Assembly: GCA_009823505.1 (NCBI GenBank)
Contig: VZQC01002907.1
Location: 1,781,439 to 1,845,438, forward strand
Source: Rhizomys pruinosus
Taxonomy: Eukaryota; Chordata; Mammalia; Rodentia; Spalacidae
Reading direction: 5' to 3'
DNA length: 64,000 bases
Positions 42,190 through 53,394 of this stretch are shown here, one piece after another. Numbering within the stretch: the stretch's first letter is position 1; each line of letters starts with the position of its first letter. The notes under the pieces are model-generated. The model saw nothing but the letters and a program-made list of their open reading frames with translations, was not told where the DNA came from and did no database searches. The translations under genes and the position numbers were made by a program.

Positions 42190-42556
42190 AATTTATTTGT
42201 GTGTGTGTGTGTGTGTGGTGTATGCACATATGTGTATGGCATATGCATGTGTGCATGTATGAGTGTGCGTGTGTGTGTGTGCATGTGTGGTGTATGCACA
42301 TGAAGAGGTCATTGAGTGTCCTGCTCTATCACATTCTGCTTTGTTCCCTTGAGACAGGGTCTCTGACTGTACTGGAGCTAGGCTGGCAGCCACCAAGCCC
42401 CAGTGATCAGCCTGTTTCCATCCACCAGAGCATTGGTGTTACAGGTACATGTGCCCATACACGACTTTTTACCTGGGTGCTGGGCATTTGAGCTCAGGTT
42501 CCCATCCTTGCAGAGCAAGTCCTCTCACCCACTGAGCCATCTCTCCAAGACCATTT
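42190..42556 (-). mobile_element. B4 SINE, minus strand, TG-rich tail
   Basis: TG-rich tail to 42300, then 'cccttgagacagggtctctg', 'tggagctaggctggcagcca', head 'tttgagctcaggttcccatc' ending 'gagccatctctcca'. Confidence 0.78.
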
Positions 42557-42799
42557 GGCACACAACTTTGTATAGTGTCTCTTCAAGACTTTTGACTATT
42601 TTACTGTGTTATTTTCCATTTTTCTATTGAGTTATAGACTTTTTAAGGACTTTCTTTGCCGTTTGAGATGCAAGTACCTTTTCAGAAATCCATTTCGACT
42701 GCTTTCTCCCACTGTGTGGCTCTGCAAAGTCTTAGCAGTGTAGTTTGCATGAACTGAATAGAAGCCTAAGATTTCTATAACATCCAAATTATGACTAAA

Positions 42800-43030
42800 G
42801 GGCTGGAGAGATTGTTCAGTGGTTAGAGCACTGACTGTTCTTCAAGAGGACCTGGGTTCACTTCCCAGCACCCACATTGTGGCTGACAATCATCCATAAC
42901 TACAGTTTTAGGGGGATCTGACACCCCCATCTGACCTCCACGGGCATTGCACAACACAAGTGCACTTACATACGTGCAGGCAATACAGTCATAGGCATAA
43001 AATAAAATATTTTTAAAACAAATTATGAAT
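42800..43030 (+). mobile_element. B2/B3-type SINE
   Basis: Complete forward copy: 'gggctggagagattgttcag', 'ttcaagaggacctgggttca', 'cacccccatctgacctccac', tail 'cataaaataaaatattttta'. Confidence 0.93.
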
Positions 43031-43435
43031 TAAAAAAATTAAAGTCAGTGCTTTCTGTGTCCTACGAATTTTTGTCTGAGATAGTTTCCATCTTCTTAAA
43101 GCTTCATCATTTTAACTTGTATTTAGGTTTGTGAATAATTTTGAATTGATTCTTTTGCTTGCTATAGATTCACATTTTTCATGTAAATATCTAGTTATTC
43201 CAGTATAGCTTATTGGAAATTTTCCTTTGTAAAAAATCAACTTATTGGAAATAAAAAAGATCAATTGACTGTAACGTGTCGAGCCTCAGAGGTTTATTGT
43301 GCTGCGCTGACCTGCCAGCCTCTTCGTACCCCTGTACCATCTGTTCCGGTTACTGTGATTTTACAATAGTTGGACGAGGTCAGTTTTTGCTCAAGACTGT
43401 TCAGACTTTCCCAGATTGTTATGTGTACTTCAGAA

Positions 43436-43560
43436 ATTCATGTATTTCCATTATCCATTCATCAGCTGATGGACATCTAGGCTGATTCCACTACCTAGCA
43501 ACCCCAGAAAGACGAACGCTATGTGTTTCCTGTCATCTGGGGATCTTAAACTCGATTTTG
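43436..43560 (-). mobile_element. L1 ORF2 C-terminal fragment, minus strand
   Basis: The segment 'tccattatccattcatcagc' and 'tgatggacatctaggctgat' is typical reverse ORF2 C-terminal sequence. It follows directly on the older L1 piece. Confidence 0.5.
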
Positions 43561-43627
43561 TAGGTAGTTACGTTTAGGTTTCAGTGAGGAGTCAGTAGAA
43601 GCCAGATTGGAAGAAAGGGACAATGAA

Positions 43628-43727
<100 letters not shown>

Positions 43728-44019
43728 CGGGGTGGTGGTGGGGAGTGGACAGCATACATAACATGAAAGCAAAAGGAAGGAGTCCTCAGGGAGTGATGTT
43801 TGGGGGGTGGGAGGGCTGGGGTTAGGAAGATATGGAAAGGCGAGGATGAGGAAGAGCAGGTAAAATGAAAGACATATGAAAAAGCCGTATGGAAACCTAC
43901 AATTTTATAAGCTAGCTAAAATGATTTTTCTTTTACATGCACTTGAAAGGAATTGTCAGTGGTTCTCAGCATCAGAGGTTTTCAAAACAAAATCTCTCAG
44001 TAAGTGAGGGACTTTTTCC
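43728..44019. other. G/A-rich unclassified sequence
   Basis: Purine-rich sequence, possibly part of the L1 3' UTR that becomes clear at about 44020. Confidence 0.4.
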
Positions 44020-44600
44020 CCAAGAGTTATTAGTCATGGACCCTGCAGAGGCTCCCAAACATCACAGAATATGGTCATTGCTTTGGATGCCCAGCAGAAC
44101 TATACAGAAAGTTTCTATAGCTGAAGATGCTACATACTCTGGATACAGGCCACAGAAACCAAGCTGGAGCTGAGAGAAAAGACATCAATAATCACATCCA
44201 GCTGTAGGACCTGCATGCTGCAATACTGAACTGCCTAGCAGATATCCCCACTGGTGAAATCATGGCATGAATGTACTTGGGGGGAAACCAAGTGATTCCT
44301 GATTGGATCCCAGGCCTTCTCAAAAGAGGAAATACATACCTAGTACTGTAGGACTGGTCAAAAACCTGCCTAGGGAGGTTGCAGGCCTATGGGTAATCTA
44401 CTGCTGATGTTCATTCCGATAGACAAGCTCTCAGCCTTGATCAAAGAAGCCCCTTTGGGAGTGAGTTGACGGTCAAAGCAGGGACTCATAGCAACCAGCC
44501 AAAGTACTGTGTCTACAAGGACACCAACAACTGGGGTAAGGGCTCAAATACTTGGAGCTACGGGGGCTGTGTCTCATTTAAACCACCACACCGTTTATTC
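44020..44600 (+). mobile_element. L1 3' UTR, Lx-like, plus strand
   Basis: Landmarks: 'gtaggacctgcatgctgcaa', 'aactgcctagcagatatccc', 'gactggtcaaaaacctgcct', 'gatagacaagctctcagcct', 'ctcatagcaaccagccaaag'. Same 3' UTR type as 53395. Confidence 0.72.
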
Positions 44601-44744
44601 AGGTCCTCCCAGCATTCTTTAATTTTCAGTGCATGATTGTTATATATTTTCATTCCTATTTTATTTTTCATGATACTATGGTCAATTCTATCATTTTCTA
44701 GTTTTATTTTCCAATTTTCTGTTGCTAATAGAAATAAAATGTAT

Positions 44745-44872
44745 CCACCCAGGCATGGTGGTAAAATCCCAATATTTAGAGGGCTGAGGTAAGAGGGTCA
44801 CAAAGTGGAGGCTAGCCTGGGCTGCAAAGCAAGTTTGAGATATCTGATGAGACCCTGTCTCAAAGGAAATTG
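44745..44872 (+). mobile_element. B1-like SINE, old
   Basis: Diverged B1/PB1 type: 'caggcatggtggtaaaatcc', 'gaggctagcctgggctgcaa', 'gagaccctgtctcaaagga'. Confidence 0.75.
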
Positions 44873-44889
44873 TAAAAACCACAAAGAGA

Positions 44890-45085
44890 AGGGAAGAGAT
44901 GGCTCATGGGTAAAGAGTACTGGCTAGTCTTGCAGCATCCACTTGACACCTAACAACCATCTATAACTCCAGTTCCAGGGAATCTGACACCCTCCTCTGG
45001 TCTTTGCAGGTACTATAGACATGTGGTGCACTTACATACACACAGCCAAACACTCATTCACATAAAATAAATATAAATTTTAAAG
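44890..45085 (+). mobile_element. B2/B3-type SINE
   Basis: Forward copy: 'gggaagagatggctcatggg', 'ataactccagttccagggaa', 'cctcctctggtctttgcagg', A-rich tail. Confidence 0.88.
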
Positions 45086-45349
45086 TACAAAGAATTCTAT
45101 TCTATAATATTACTGTATCCTGTCACCTTGTTGATTTGTTTATTCTTCAGATTTGTTTTTGGTGAATTCATTAGCATTTTCTACATGCACAGTCATGACT
45201 GTAATTTGTTTAACATAATTTGCATGAGGACATTATGGGACTCAGTTTCTGGCCTTTCTCAGGCATCTAATCTCCTTGTACTCTGGGGGCAATTCAGCTA
45301 TAGAGGAGATTTGTTACATGGACTGCACTTTGAGTTCACTCTCAGATAT

Positions 45350-45505
45350 GAGGGTAAACTGCCTGGCTTTGCCAGTTACCTATTCTGAGACCTTGAGACA
45401 GCACTGGGTCTTCTCTCAGCCTTGGGTTCTTCCTTCGTACACCTACTTAATAGCAGGAGGCTCACCTCTTTTAATTATCAGCATGCGCTTCTGCAAATGA
45501 TGACA
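45350..45505 (+). mobile_element. MIR SINE
   Basis: MIR order: 'tgcctggctttgccagttac', 'attctgagaccttgagacag', 'ctcagccttgggttcttcct'. Confidence 0.68.
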
Positions 45506-45572
45506 GATATTTTAAAGGCCAGCTTAGGGACCACCTCAGCCACTGTTATCAAGTGTACTATGAGCTATGTTG

Positions 45573-45602
45573 TGGGGTGTGTGTGTGGTGTGTGTGTGTG
45601 TG
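45573..45602 (+). repeat. Short (TG)n tract
   Basis: TG-rich run with one GG interruption. Confidence 0.9.
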
Positions 45603-45689
45603 TCCCCTAAAGCCATCAGCTTATAACAATGATTTTAAAACTGAAACGTGCCTTAGAATGTCCAGAGCCAGTTGTGAAAACGTGATTTT

Positions 45690-45900
45690 GGGATAGGGAT
45701 GGCTCAGCAGTTAAGAGCACTTATAACTCTGACAGAGAATCTAGATTCAGTCCTTAGCACCTATGTCAGGCAGCTCAAAACTGCGTATTAACTCCAGCTC
45801 CTGGGGATCTGATGCCTTCTGGTCTCCACAGGCACCTGCACACGTGTGCTGCACTTAAACTCATAAACTCACACATACTCATAAATAAAAATAAAGATGT
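45690..45900 (+). mobile_element. B2/B3-type SINE
   Basis: Forward copy: 'gggatggctcagcagttaag', 'tcagtccttagcacctatgt', 'gatgccttctggtctccaca', tail 'cataaataaaaataaag'. Confidence 0.88.
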
Positions 45901-45904
45901 GATT

Positions 45905-47310
45905 TCTTAAGTTTCCTACCACAGCCTTGTGAAAGTCAAGTGTCAATTTCTTAAATACCATGGAGTGGCTCACCTGAGAGTCACAATGAGAGCTTACTGA
46001 AAGCAATACCCGGTGGTACTTGTTAAAGCATAGAAAGGAAGATATTTATTATTTTATTATTATTTTTTATTCAAGCACGCACACATGTGTATAGGGACTT
46101 CTACCATAGGATGTTGTAGTGAGGAAGAGAGATTGATCCCAATTCCCAGTACAGCATGGGCAAGTGGGAATTTATGACTAATGATCAGGGTATAGGTCAG
46201 TGGATGGGAAATGAGGAGAAAAATAGGGATAGGGGAGGTTAGGGCCGAGTGGATCGAAGAGGATTCCTGGTTTACACAGGCCAAGGTGATTAGACTTCCT
46301 TCAGGAGGTGGAAAGTGAGAAATACAGTCACATACAGATGGGGGTGGGGGCTGGGGGGATTCTCACTGAGCTAACTTACAGAGTTCTTTGCTAAAACCAG
46401 ACATTATGAGACATTTTCCCTACGGATGTAGAAGGCTCAGAAAGCTGAGAAGAGTCTATTAAGGCAAAGAGATTTTTTTTTATCACCAAATCAGATCTTC
46501 AGGTGAGTGTAGGGAACTACTGAAGGGGCTACAGATCTGCAGGTTCATCTGCCCATTGGCTGCCTCAGGGTCTCCCCATGACCTCTGCTTAATAGTCTGA
46601 ATCTTCAAAATTCCCCTTTCTTTCAGCATTTATCCTGTTTTGGTTTATCTCTGCCTTTCAACTTCTCTCTCCCCTCCCCTCCCCCCTCCTTCATCTCTGC
46701 CCCCCCTCTTTGTCTTTCGCTACTATCCTCAGTATTTTTGTGTCCTCCTTTGAGGGACCTGCCACCCTAAGTCTTTCTTCAAGTGCTTCCATCTCGTGCA
46801 TATCACTGGGTTCTGCTCTGGCTCTCTGGGTCTTTCCTGGCTGAACACCTCCTACTGTGCATGTGAATGTGCACACGTGTGTGTCTCCATTTCCCTCTGT
46901 CCAATCTTCTTTCTCTGTTGTAAACCCCACTCCACCCCTGAAACTCTGCAGCTTCTCTATGAAATATACAATCACAGGGCTTCCCGAGACCCCAAGGTAG
47001 ATACCACCTCCATCCCCTGCAGACCTCAAAATGTTCAGCCTTCATCAAGAGCCCTATCTACATCTTTTCCACCTTCCAGCAGGGCTTATCTGGGTCCCTC
47101 AGCCTCCTGTGCTGCCAGAGATAAAGTGCCCCTTGAGGAGGGCTTGACTCAGACATGACCTTCAAAGGTCTAGATAAGAAGGCCAGGCTGCCCTCTCACT
47201 GACATCCAGAATCCTGGAGCTCACTTAGGGTCTTTACGCTCTGCAAATATTTCTTAGGTAGAGCAGGTGCATGCTTTTCTTTGAGCAGGTGATGCCTGCC
47301 TCTCATCAGC
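45905..47310. other. Mostly unclassified sequence
   Basis: 46025-46440 resembles an unnamed rodent LTR-like repeat ('ttctaccataggatgttgta', 'ggattcctggtttacacagg'). A CT-rich tract lies at 46655-46710. Frames 46691-47029 (minus) and 46796-47158 (plus) cross each other and show no domain. Confidence 0.35.
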
Positions 47311-47314
47311 AATT

Positions 47315-47400
47315 AAATAATAATTCAACATTTATTGACTAGTACCATGCAGCAAATTCTACACTGAGAATAAAGCAGCTACTGATGCAATAATAACCAC
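47315..47400 (-). mobile_element. L2-like fragment
   Basis: Words 'aattcaacatttattgacta' and 'gcaaattctacactgagaat' fit an L2 end in reverse. Weak. Confidence 0.42.
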
Positions 47401-47880
47401 TGTGGATGCTGTGGATGATAAGCCTACTATGTTCTACAGGTTTAATTCATAGGAAAACACTTTATACCAGAATTCCTTGCAAGACAGAATTACTACTTTA
47501 CTGAAAAAGATTTTATTGCCTTATAAATATTATAGTGATGAATCAAGTTATAGCTATTAATGGCCTAGACACTCAATTTTCCATATTCAAGGATGATATT
47601 TAAAATATTTAACAAGCGATGCCTTACTGATGTTGGGTTATTACATTTACCCCACTTCTCCTTTCTATTGTTATTGTAATTAGTTGCATAAGCTTCAGAT
47701 CTGTCTTTTGCCCATGTGTGCATGCATGCAAGCATGTAGCCATTCATCAATCCTTTCTTCTAGAATATTACTAATGGATGAGACAGTGTCATGAATGGGG
47801 GACACACCTTAATAGGACTATTAAGTCCTCCACACTATTAAGGACACACTTAATACTCAGAGGAGGGGTGGAGAAAGACA
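47401..47880. other. Unclassified AT-rich sequence
   Basis: No confident call. Confidence 0.35.
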
Positions 47881-47884
47881 TCTA

Positions 47885-48015
47885 TTGAGTTCATGGAACT
47901 CAGTGGAAATCTAACCTAGCCAGAGGAGTAAGGAAGGCTTTAATGGGCATTAGTGCTGAGATTTAAATAATGAAGAGAGGTTACTTAGGCAAGGTCTCTT
48001 TCTGGCCAGATTCTT
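47885..48015 (+). mobile_element. L2-like LINE fragment
   Basis: Words such as 'agtgctgagatttaaataat' and 'gttacttaggcaaggtctct' recall L2 sequence upstream of its end. Weak. Confidence 0.4.
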
Positions 48016-48231
48016 ACATTCTAGTAGAGCATTGTCTTCTACACATAATGGGGCTTCACTCAGTCAGTGACTGAATACAACTTCACTCTGAAAACAGCTC
48101 TCTGGGTGGTAACTGAGTAGAGAAATCATGGTGAAGATGTGCTATCATTTTTAAATGATCTTCTGCCAGGTATGCACTTACTACATGGTCAAGAATCAAG
48201 GCAATTTTTTTCCACTCAAAATTCCTGGAGT

Positions 48232-48308
48232 TGCACACATGTGGTGCACTTGCATGCATGCAGGCAAAACACTCCTGCATGTAAAAAAATAGACAAATCT
48301 TTAAAAAA
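48232..48308 (+). mobile_element. B2/B3-type SINE, strongly 5'-truncated
   Basis: Only the last ~75 nt remain: 'cacatgtggtgcacttgcat', 'gcaggcaaaacactcctgca' and an A-rich tail. The flanking direct repeat 'aaaattcct' is its target-site duplication. Confidence 0.85.
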
Positions 48309-48309
48309 A

Positions 48310-48735
48310 TTCCTAGCAAGAACAGAGCTTTCCATACACTTTCCCCTGCCCACTCCTCCAGACCAAGAAAACAAATTAGAGTCTAGAAAAGTAACCCTGG
48401 GAGGCAAAGCTGGTGAAAGAGAATATTAGTTCTGACTCAGGCCCAGAGGGGGCTACATGGCAGAGTCTATTTCAGCCTCTGTCTTTCTGAAGAAACCAGG
48501 ATTCTGAATTTTCCTGAAAACTCTTCTTTTATATTGGAATCCAATTTCTCTTTAGAAAATTAAGAGTTCATTACAAACCAAATACCTGGGGGCTGTATCT
48601 GGCTGCCATTCCTGAGTTAGAAGTTATATCCTAGAAACAGGAAGGGAATAGAGGAGACTTGGAGTTTCTAACGTGGACGTGTTGTTCTGAACAATGTACA
48701 TGTGCTGTGTGAACCTTCATCATGAATATTCATAG
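48310..48735. other. Unclassified sequence
   Basis: No repeat or gene signal that I can support. Confidence 0.35.
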
Positions 48736-48739
48736 CATA

Positions 48740-48872
48740 AAAATCCTTTTTACCTTATTTAATCTTCACGGTAACCTCATGAGGCAGGTATTGTAATCTC
48801 TGTTGAGGAAGGTTGCCAAGTTAACACTGCATGGACTCAATGTTAACAGTAGGAAGCACAATATTGAAACAG
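48740..48872 (-). mobile_element. MIR SINE, minus strand
   Basis: Reverse MIR: 'ccttatttaatcttcacggt', 'aacctcatgaggcaggtatt', 'gttgaggaaggttgccaagt'. Confidence 0.75.
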
Positions 48873-49555
48873 AATTGGAAGTGGACTGAGGAAAGAATAG
48901 TTTTGAATTAGAGATCTGATTTTTATAAGACTCTCAAGTAGCAAGAACCTTTAACAGCCGGGTAATTGTTCAGAAACTGTCCTTTTGTTGGTTGGGTATC
49001 TTCATTAACTGTTTCAAATACTATTAGTCTTTCCTCTGATTTCCTTGCTTAGAGTTGGAACATCTTGAACCAGATCCTAACTCCTTGTTATGTAAAGCAA
49101 ACATAACCTATAGAGTATATCTCTAAGAATTACTTCTGTGGCTTTTGCCATCTATGTAGGTAACATTACTACTATGTTCCAGCCTCACACACCCTCTGGA
49201 ATAGTTAAACCCTTCTAGCTGACTGTCTGCAGGAGTCGCATCTGGGAAAAGACAGTCAGGAAATAGATCATTTTACTGTGGCCTTCCATGGATGTGGCCA
49301 ATGGGAGAACATCCTATAATTCTAGTTATGCATGAAAGTTCCTGCCTGCATGAAAACCTCACTTGATGGGTTCCCAGGCTCTGCCAAGTCCCTGCAAGTG
49401 GGGTTTTAGAGAAGTCATGGATCTTAAATCCATTCCATGGAGTGTTATCTTTTCTAAGATGTGAACCTCAGGGAGGATCAGATAAATGGGCTTCACTATC
49501 TCCCAGGCTTGGAGAGGTCAGATGGAAGGGTTGCCCTGCTGGGCAGCAGGTAGAT
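48873..49555. other. Unclassified sequence
   Basis: No repeat or gene signal that I can support. Confidence 0.35.
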
Positions 49556-49559
49556 TCAA

Positions 49560-49660
49560 ATTCAGCTGATCACCAAGTGTTTTTTCAGAATGCAGATTTT
49601 TGATCTCTGTTCCTGGAGATTCAGATTCCCTGGGGTTATTTATTCTAAGAAAAAGGTATG
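49560..49660 (+). mobile_element. MER5-like fragment
   Basis: Words 'tttttcagaatgcagatttt' and 'ggagattcagattccctggg' recall a MER5-type hAT element. Weak. Confidence 0.45.
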
Positions 49661-49687
49661 CTCTTGTAGTGGGATCTTCAACAATAA

Positions 49688-50062
49688 CATCGTTCTCAGA
49701 TTTAGACTCTGAAATGTTCCCTACAGGCTTAGGTTTTGCAGACTTTGCTCTCAGATAGTGCTGCTATTTTTGGAGGTTGTGGAACCTTTAAGAGATGGGG
49801 TTTGGTCAGTAGCAGAAGTAGGCTTAGAGGGCCTTGAGAGTTACAGTCACACCCTGGTTTTGGTTAGTGCTTTTTTTCCTGGTCTGCTACTATGTGAACA
49901 GCATCTACTTCTCACACTCCTGCCAAGGACACAGCCACCACACCATGCTTTCCTTGATAGTGGAGTGAATTCCCCAGAAACCATGGGCTAAAGGAATTAT
50001 TTTCCTCTTATAAGTCGTTTCTGCCAGAAAATTTTATCGTTGGGAGCAAAACCAACTAAGGT
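49688..50062 (+). mobile_element. Rodent MaLR-type LTR
   Basis: Order: 'tctgaaatgttccctacagg', 'gaggttgtggaacctttaag', 'catctacttctcacactcct', 'ttcctcttataagtcgtttc', ending near 'caactaaggtaga'. Same broad group as 41381. Confidence 0.6.
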
Positions 50063-50224
50063 AGAAGTTTAGAAGTTATTTCTCACACATGCAGAACAAT
50101 TGAGTGAGTAACTGAACTTGTGAACATACACTTGTTTCATATACTTGCTCCAGACTGCGGCAAAGAGATCTGTAGTTTTGCAATCTCCAAAAGGATTTTG
50201 ATGGAGGTGGTGAAAGGAGAACCG

Positions 50225-50372
50225 TGAAAATCATGAGCTTTGTAGTCAGTAAGATTTGAAAGGCCATAGGCTGTAGCCTCTCTCTGTTGTACATAAGAAC
50301 AACTACTACCTCAGGCAGTAGTTGTGCAGAGTGCTAATGGCCTACATGAAAGGTGCCAGCCCAGAATTTGGT
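50225..50372 (+). mobile_element. MIR SINE
   Basis: Diverged MIR: 'gagctttgtagtcagtaaga', 'gtagcctctctctgttgtac', 'aactactacctcaggcag', 'gtgctaatggcctacatga'. Confidence 0.6.
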
Positions 50373-50452
50373 GGGAAGCAAGATTAAAAAAAAACTGAAA
50401 GGAAAGGAAAGAAAGAAAAAGAAAAAGAAAAGGGCAGAAAGGGAGGAGGAAG

Positions 50453-50773
50453 GGCTTGGGAGGTGGCTTAGTTGCTAAAGTGTTTGCTGCTCAAGTGTTT
50501 AGGGCTGAGCATCCATGCAAAAGGCCAGGTGCGGCAGTGCACACCTGGGCCCCCAGCACTGGGAGGTGGAGATGGCAGATTCCTGGGGCTGGCTGGTCAG
50601 CTAGCTTAGCCAAATCTCCAGCTCCAGATTCATTGAGAGGTATTCTGTCTCAAAAAAATAAAGGGGATGGAGAGATGACTCAGCAGTCAAGTGCTTGCTG
50701 CTCTTGTGAAGGACTTGAGTTCAGTTCCCAGAGCCCACATTGGGTGCTGCATAACTTCCCATAACTACACACA

Positions 50774-50812
<39 letters not shown>

Positions 50813-50920
50813 GTGAGTAAATGTGTAAGATACTCAATGTCAACTTTGGCCTCCATGTGTACATGCACACCTGCATGCACACACATGTACACATATACCA
50901 CATACACCACATACATATAA
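50453..50920 (+). mobile_element. B4 SINE split by a B2/B3
   Basis: Head 'gggaggtggcttagttgcta', B1-like middle 'gtgcggcagtgcacacctgg' to 'gtattctgtctcaaaaaaat', and after the inserted SINE the CA-rich 3' part 'tttggcctccatgtgtacat' (50845-50920). Confidence 0.82.
50661..50811 (+). mobile_element. B2/B3-type SINE with (CA)n
   Basis: 'ggggatggagagatgactca', 'gtgaaggacttgagttcagt', then the body is replaced by a (CA)n run at 50767-50807. Confidence 0.85.
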
Positions 50921-51034
50921 AGGAAAAAAAGATACATGCTTTACTGTTAACTATTTCAAGAGTTTCAGTCTTTTAAAACATGGCAAATTGACACAATTAG
51001 TTATTATACTTAATTACCCCTGGGTAATCTTTTT

Positions 51035-51155
51035 CAGTCTACTACTTTCACCCCATTTCACAGATGAAAAACAGATTTAAGGAAGCTGAGCCAACAGACT
51101 AAGCACTTATCTTCTGATAAGTGCTGAGATCAAACTTTGAGTCAAGATCTATTTC
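51035..51155 (-). mobile_element. MIR SINE, minus strand
   Basis: Reverse MIR: 'caccccatttcacagatgaa', 'ttaaggaagctgagccaaca', 'gctgagatcaaactttga'. A small perfect hairpin gcacttatc-ttct-gataagtgc lies at 51102-51123. Confidence 0.68.
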
Positions 51156-51171
51156 AAGAAGGTATGTAATT

Positions 51172-51310
51172 TGCAGCTGATGTATAGCTTAGTAGGTAGA
51201 AAACTTGCCCAGGTTGTGTGCGTGTGTGTGTGCGTGCATGTGTGTGTGTGCATGTGTGTGTGTGTGGGGTGTGTGTGTAAACTTGTTTTCCATCCCAGCA
51301 TTGCAATGCA
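51172..51310 (+). mobile_element. ID-like SINE split by a (TG)n expansion
   Basis: 'tgatgtatagcttagtaggt' and 'gtagaaaacttgcccagg' look like the ID head. A TG-rich tract (51214-51279) follows, then 'ttttccatcccagcattgca' resembles the ID 3' part. Confidence 0.5.
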
Positions 51311-51329
51311 AAATGCCATTTTGTTTAAA

Positions 51330-51640
51330 GAGGAGCTGTTGGTGGGCTGTAGTCAGGGCAGTGACATATGAAAACTTGATTGTAGAATGACCTAAAAATG
51401 ACACTGTGGTGTGTGAGATGGTGAGAACCTGGAGGAAGAAGAGCAGGTAGAAATATGGTGAAGAGGTCCAATCGAGGCTGATTGAAATGAAGGCAAGTGC
51501 ACATCTGCATCACCATGTTCTTCATGTACTTATCCACACAGAGGTAAACCTAGAAACATCAGTTCTATGCTTCTAGCAAGAAAACCATTGAGAAATGGAT
51601 AAAACAACTCTTTCTCTCATATTGAATGTGGCTTGAAATG
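51330..51640. other. Unclassified sequence
   Basis: No confident call. Confidence 0.35.
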
Positions 51641-51649
51641 TTTAACACC

Positions 51650-51765
51650 AGCTCCAGACCCTAACAGGCAATTGTCATGTGTCTCAGTTTACTATTTGGA
51701 AAATGGGATTTACAGTACTGGCTAGCATATTTTATAGATATTCCATTCAAAGAATACACAGGGTT
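51650..51765 (+). mobile_element. MIR fragment
   Basis: 'aattgtcatgtgtctcagtt' and 'tttggaaaatgggatttaca' match the MIR core. Confidence 0.6.
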
Positions 51766-51997
51766 GTATTTTTTAATTATTTATTTATTTATTTTTGTAT
51801 GTGTATGAGTGTATTGTCTGCATGTAGGTTTGTGCACCCATGTCATGCAATGCTGAAGAGGCCAGAAGAGGGCATCGGATTCCTGGAACTGGAGTTAAAG
51901 ACGGTTCTCAGCCACCATGTGGGTGCTGGAGATCGAACCCAGGTCCTCTGCAAGAGCAGTCAATGCTCTTAACCACTAGGCCATCTCTCCAGCCCCT
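51766..51997 (-). mobile_element. B2/B3-type SINE, minus strand
   Basis: Full reverse copy: tail 'ttatttatttatttttgtat', body 'gaggccagaagagggcatcg', head 'ggccatctctccagcccc'. This copy lacks the internal duplication. Flanks 'acagggttgtatttt' and 'acagggatgtatttt' are its target-site duplication. Confidence 0.95.
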
Positions 51998-51999
51998 AC

Positions 52000-52540
52000 A
52001 GGGATGTATTTTGAAGTTATGATCATCAACTGAATCTTAAGATTTATTTTTTTTTCGTTGAGCAAAACCCTAGAGCAAGAAGCACTCATCAAAATTTCAA
52101 TTTCATGATTGATTCTTTGAGTCTTAATTTTATAAATTAAAATTTTCAGATACTAAAGGAAAAGGTAGTAGAGAGAAATTAAAAGATAGATTTTTCTTTT
52201 GTGGTTGTTTCCATGGTGACCAGTTTAGAGACATCCTCCCCTGGCTGAAATATAGATAAATAGGAAAAAGATGGCAGTGTGCTTTGCAGAAAAGCACTAT
52301 CTATGAAATCTGTGTCAAGATCTCTGTTGACACCCTGGACATTGATGCTTCTTATGAAGAGCATCATGGGAAATTCCTCTCTCCTTTGGAATATTTTGCC
52401 CGAACATTTTGATATTTAAAATGTTTCAAAGGCAAAGAAACTTGAAGGGATACAGCCCAGAAATGAAGTGTGATGTATGAATATGAATTCTCTCTTATTC
52501 TGAACTCCACCCACCTGTTTCTTTGTGTCTTGCTGAAGAC
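52000..52540. other. Unclassified AT-rich sequence
   Basis: No confident call. Confidence 0.35.
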
Positions 52541-52544
52541 ATCT

Positions 52545-53100
52545 TTGTCTAGTTCAAGTTCAGGATTTTCCTCTGTATATTGTCTTCTAGAGATTTATCA
52601 TGTTTTCTTTCACAGGTAGATCTACAGTGCTCCTGAGATTGGTTTTGTAAGATGAGGTAGAAACCAAGGCTCAAATTATTTTTTCCCATATAAGGGCCAA
52701 TTGACCAGAACCAGTTACTTTAAAAGCCATTGTTTCTCCACTGCTCTCCAAGGGACCCTCTGTTTTAAAAAGCCAAGAGCCTTTATATGTGTAGTTTTGC
52801 TTCTGAGCTTTCTACTATGTTCCACCACTTATTTATCTTTCTTATATTAGAGCATGTTCCATTGATTCCACTGGCTTTATCAGTAGCTGCTGGAAACTCA
52901 TAAACATTATCTAACCTTTTTTTTTCTTCATGATAATCTTAGCTCCCTCATTTTCACATATATTTTTAGAGTTATCTTGTAAATTTCCAACCAAACAAAC
53001 ACTTGGTGGGATTTTGATTATGATTACAGTGTTCAGATGCATTTGGGGAGGCTGGATGTCCTTACAGTTTTGATTAGTTTTTCCCATAGCCACGGAAGCA
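52545..53100 (-). mobile_element. Old L1M ORF2 fragment, minus strand
   Basis: Decayed ORF2: 'tatattgtcttctagagatt', 'acttggtgggattttgatta', 'gcatttggggaggctggatg'. These correspond to conserved reverse ORF2 words. Confidence 0.7.
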
Positions 53101-53289
53101 AGTTGTCTTATAATCCCATTTGATAGACATGCTTCTCCTTTGTAGCTGGTGCAGAGATGTGAATTAATTGAGCAGATACATTCTATCCCACTTGAACATG
53201 CATACACCATTGATAATGTTTAGAATCAGTGGTTTATGGCAATATGTAAAACAACCTGGTTGTATTTCTTTATAACTTTGATTTTATTT

Positions 53290-53382
53290 ATTTATTGTGG
53301 AGAGAGCATGATGCTGAGGCTGGAACCCAGGCCTGTGTATACTGAGCACATATTCCACCAGTGAGCTACCTTGGTCCCCAGA
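53290..53382 (-). mobile_element. ID-like SINE, minus strand
   Basis: 'gaggctggaacccaggcctg', 'ttccaccagtgagctacctt' and 'ggtccccag' fit a reverse ID element. Confidence 0.62.
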
Positions 53383-53394
53383 CTTAAATTTAAA

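Larger units (their letters stand above)
41055..43430 (-). mobile_element. Old L1M ORF2 region, minus strand, nested
   Basis: Decayed ORF2 in pieces: 41055-41380 ('cattgctgtataattttctg', 'gggtataccaggttgtccat'), 42557-42790 ('cgactgctttctcccactgt'), 43030-43430 ('aatattttgaattgattctt'-like, 'ttttgctcaagactgttcag'). A MaLR LTR and several SINEs have inserted. No frame is preserved. Confidence 0.65.
44605..45225 (-). mobile_element. Old L1 ORF2 fragment, minus strand, nested
   Basis: T-rich pieces at 44605-44735 and 45090-45225 ('attttctgttgctaatagaa', 'ggtgaattcattagcatttt') look like decayed ORF2. Two SINEs are inserted between. Confidence 0.5.

Noticed and set aside
50307..50331. let-7-like word: reverse complement of 'acaactactacctca' next to 'ggcagtagttg'
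   Set aside because: It resembles the let-7 5' end but lacks one base, the hairpin is only about 11 bp with a 3-nt loop, and it lies in a diverged MIR SINE. Not a microRNA precursor.
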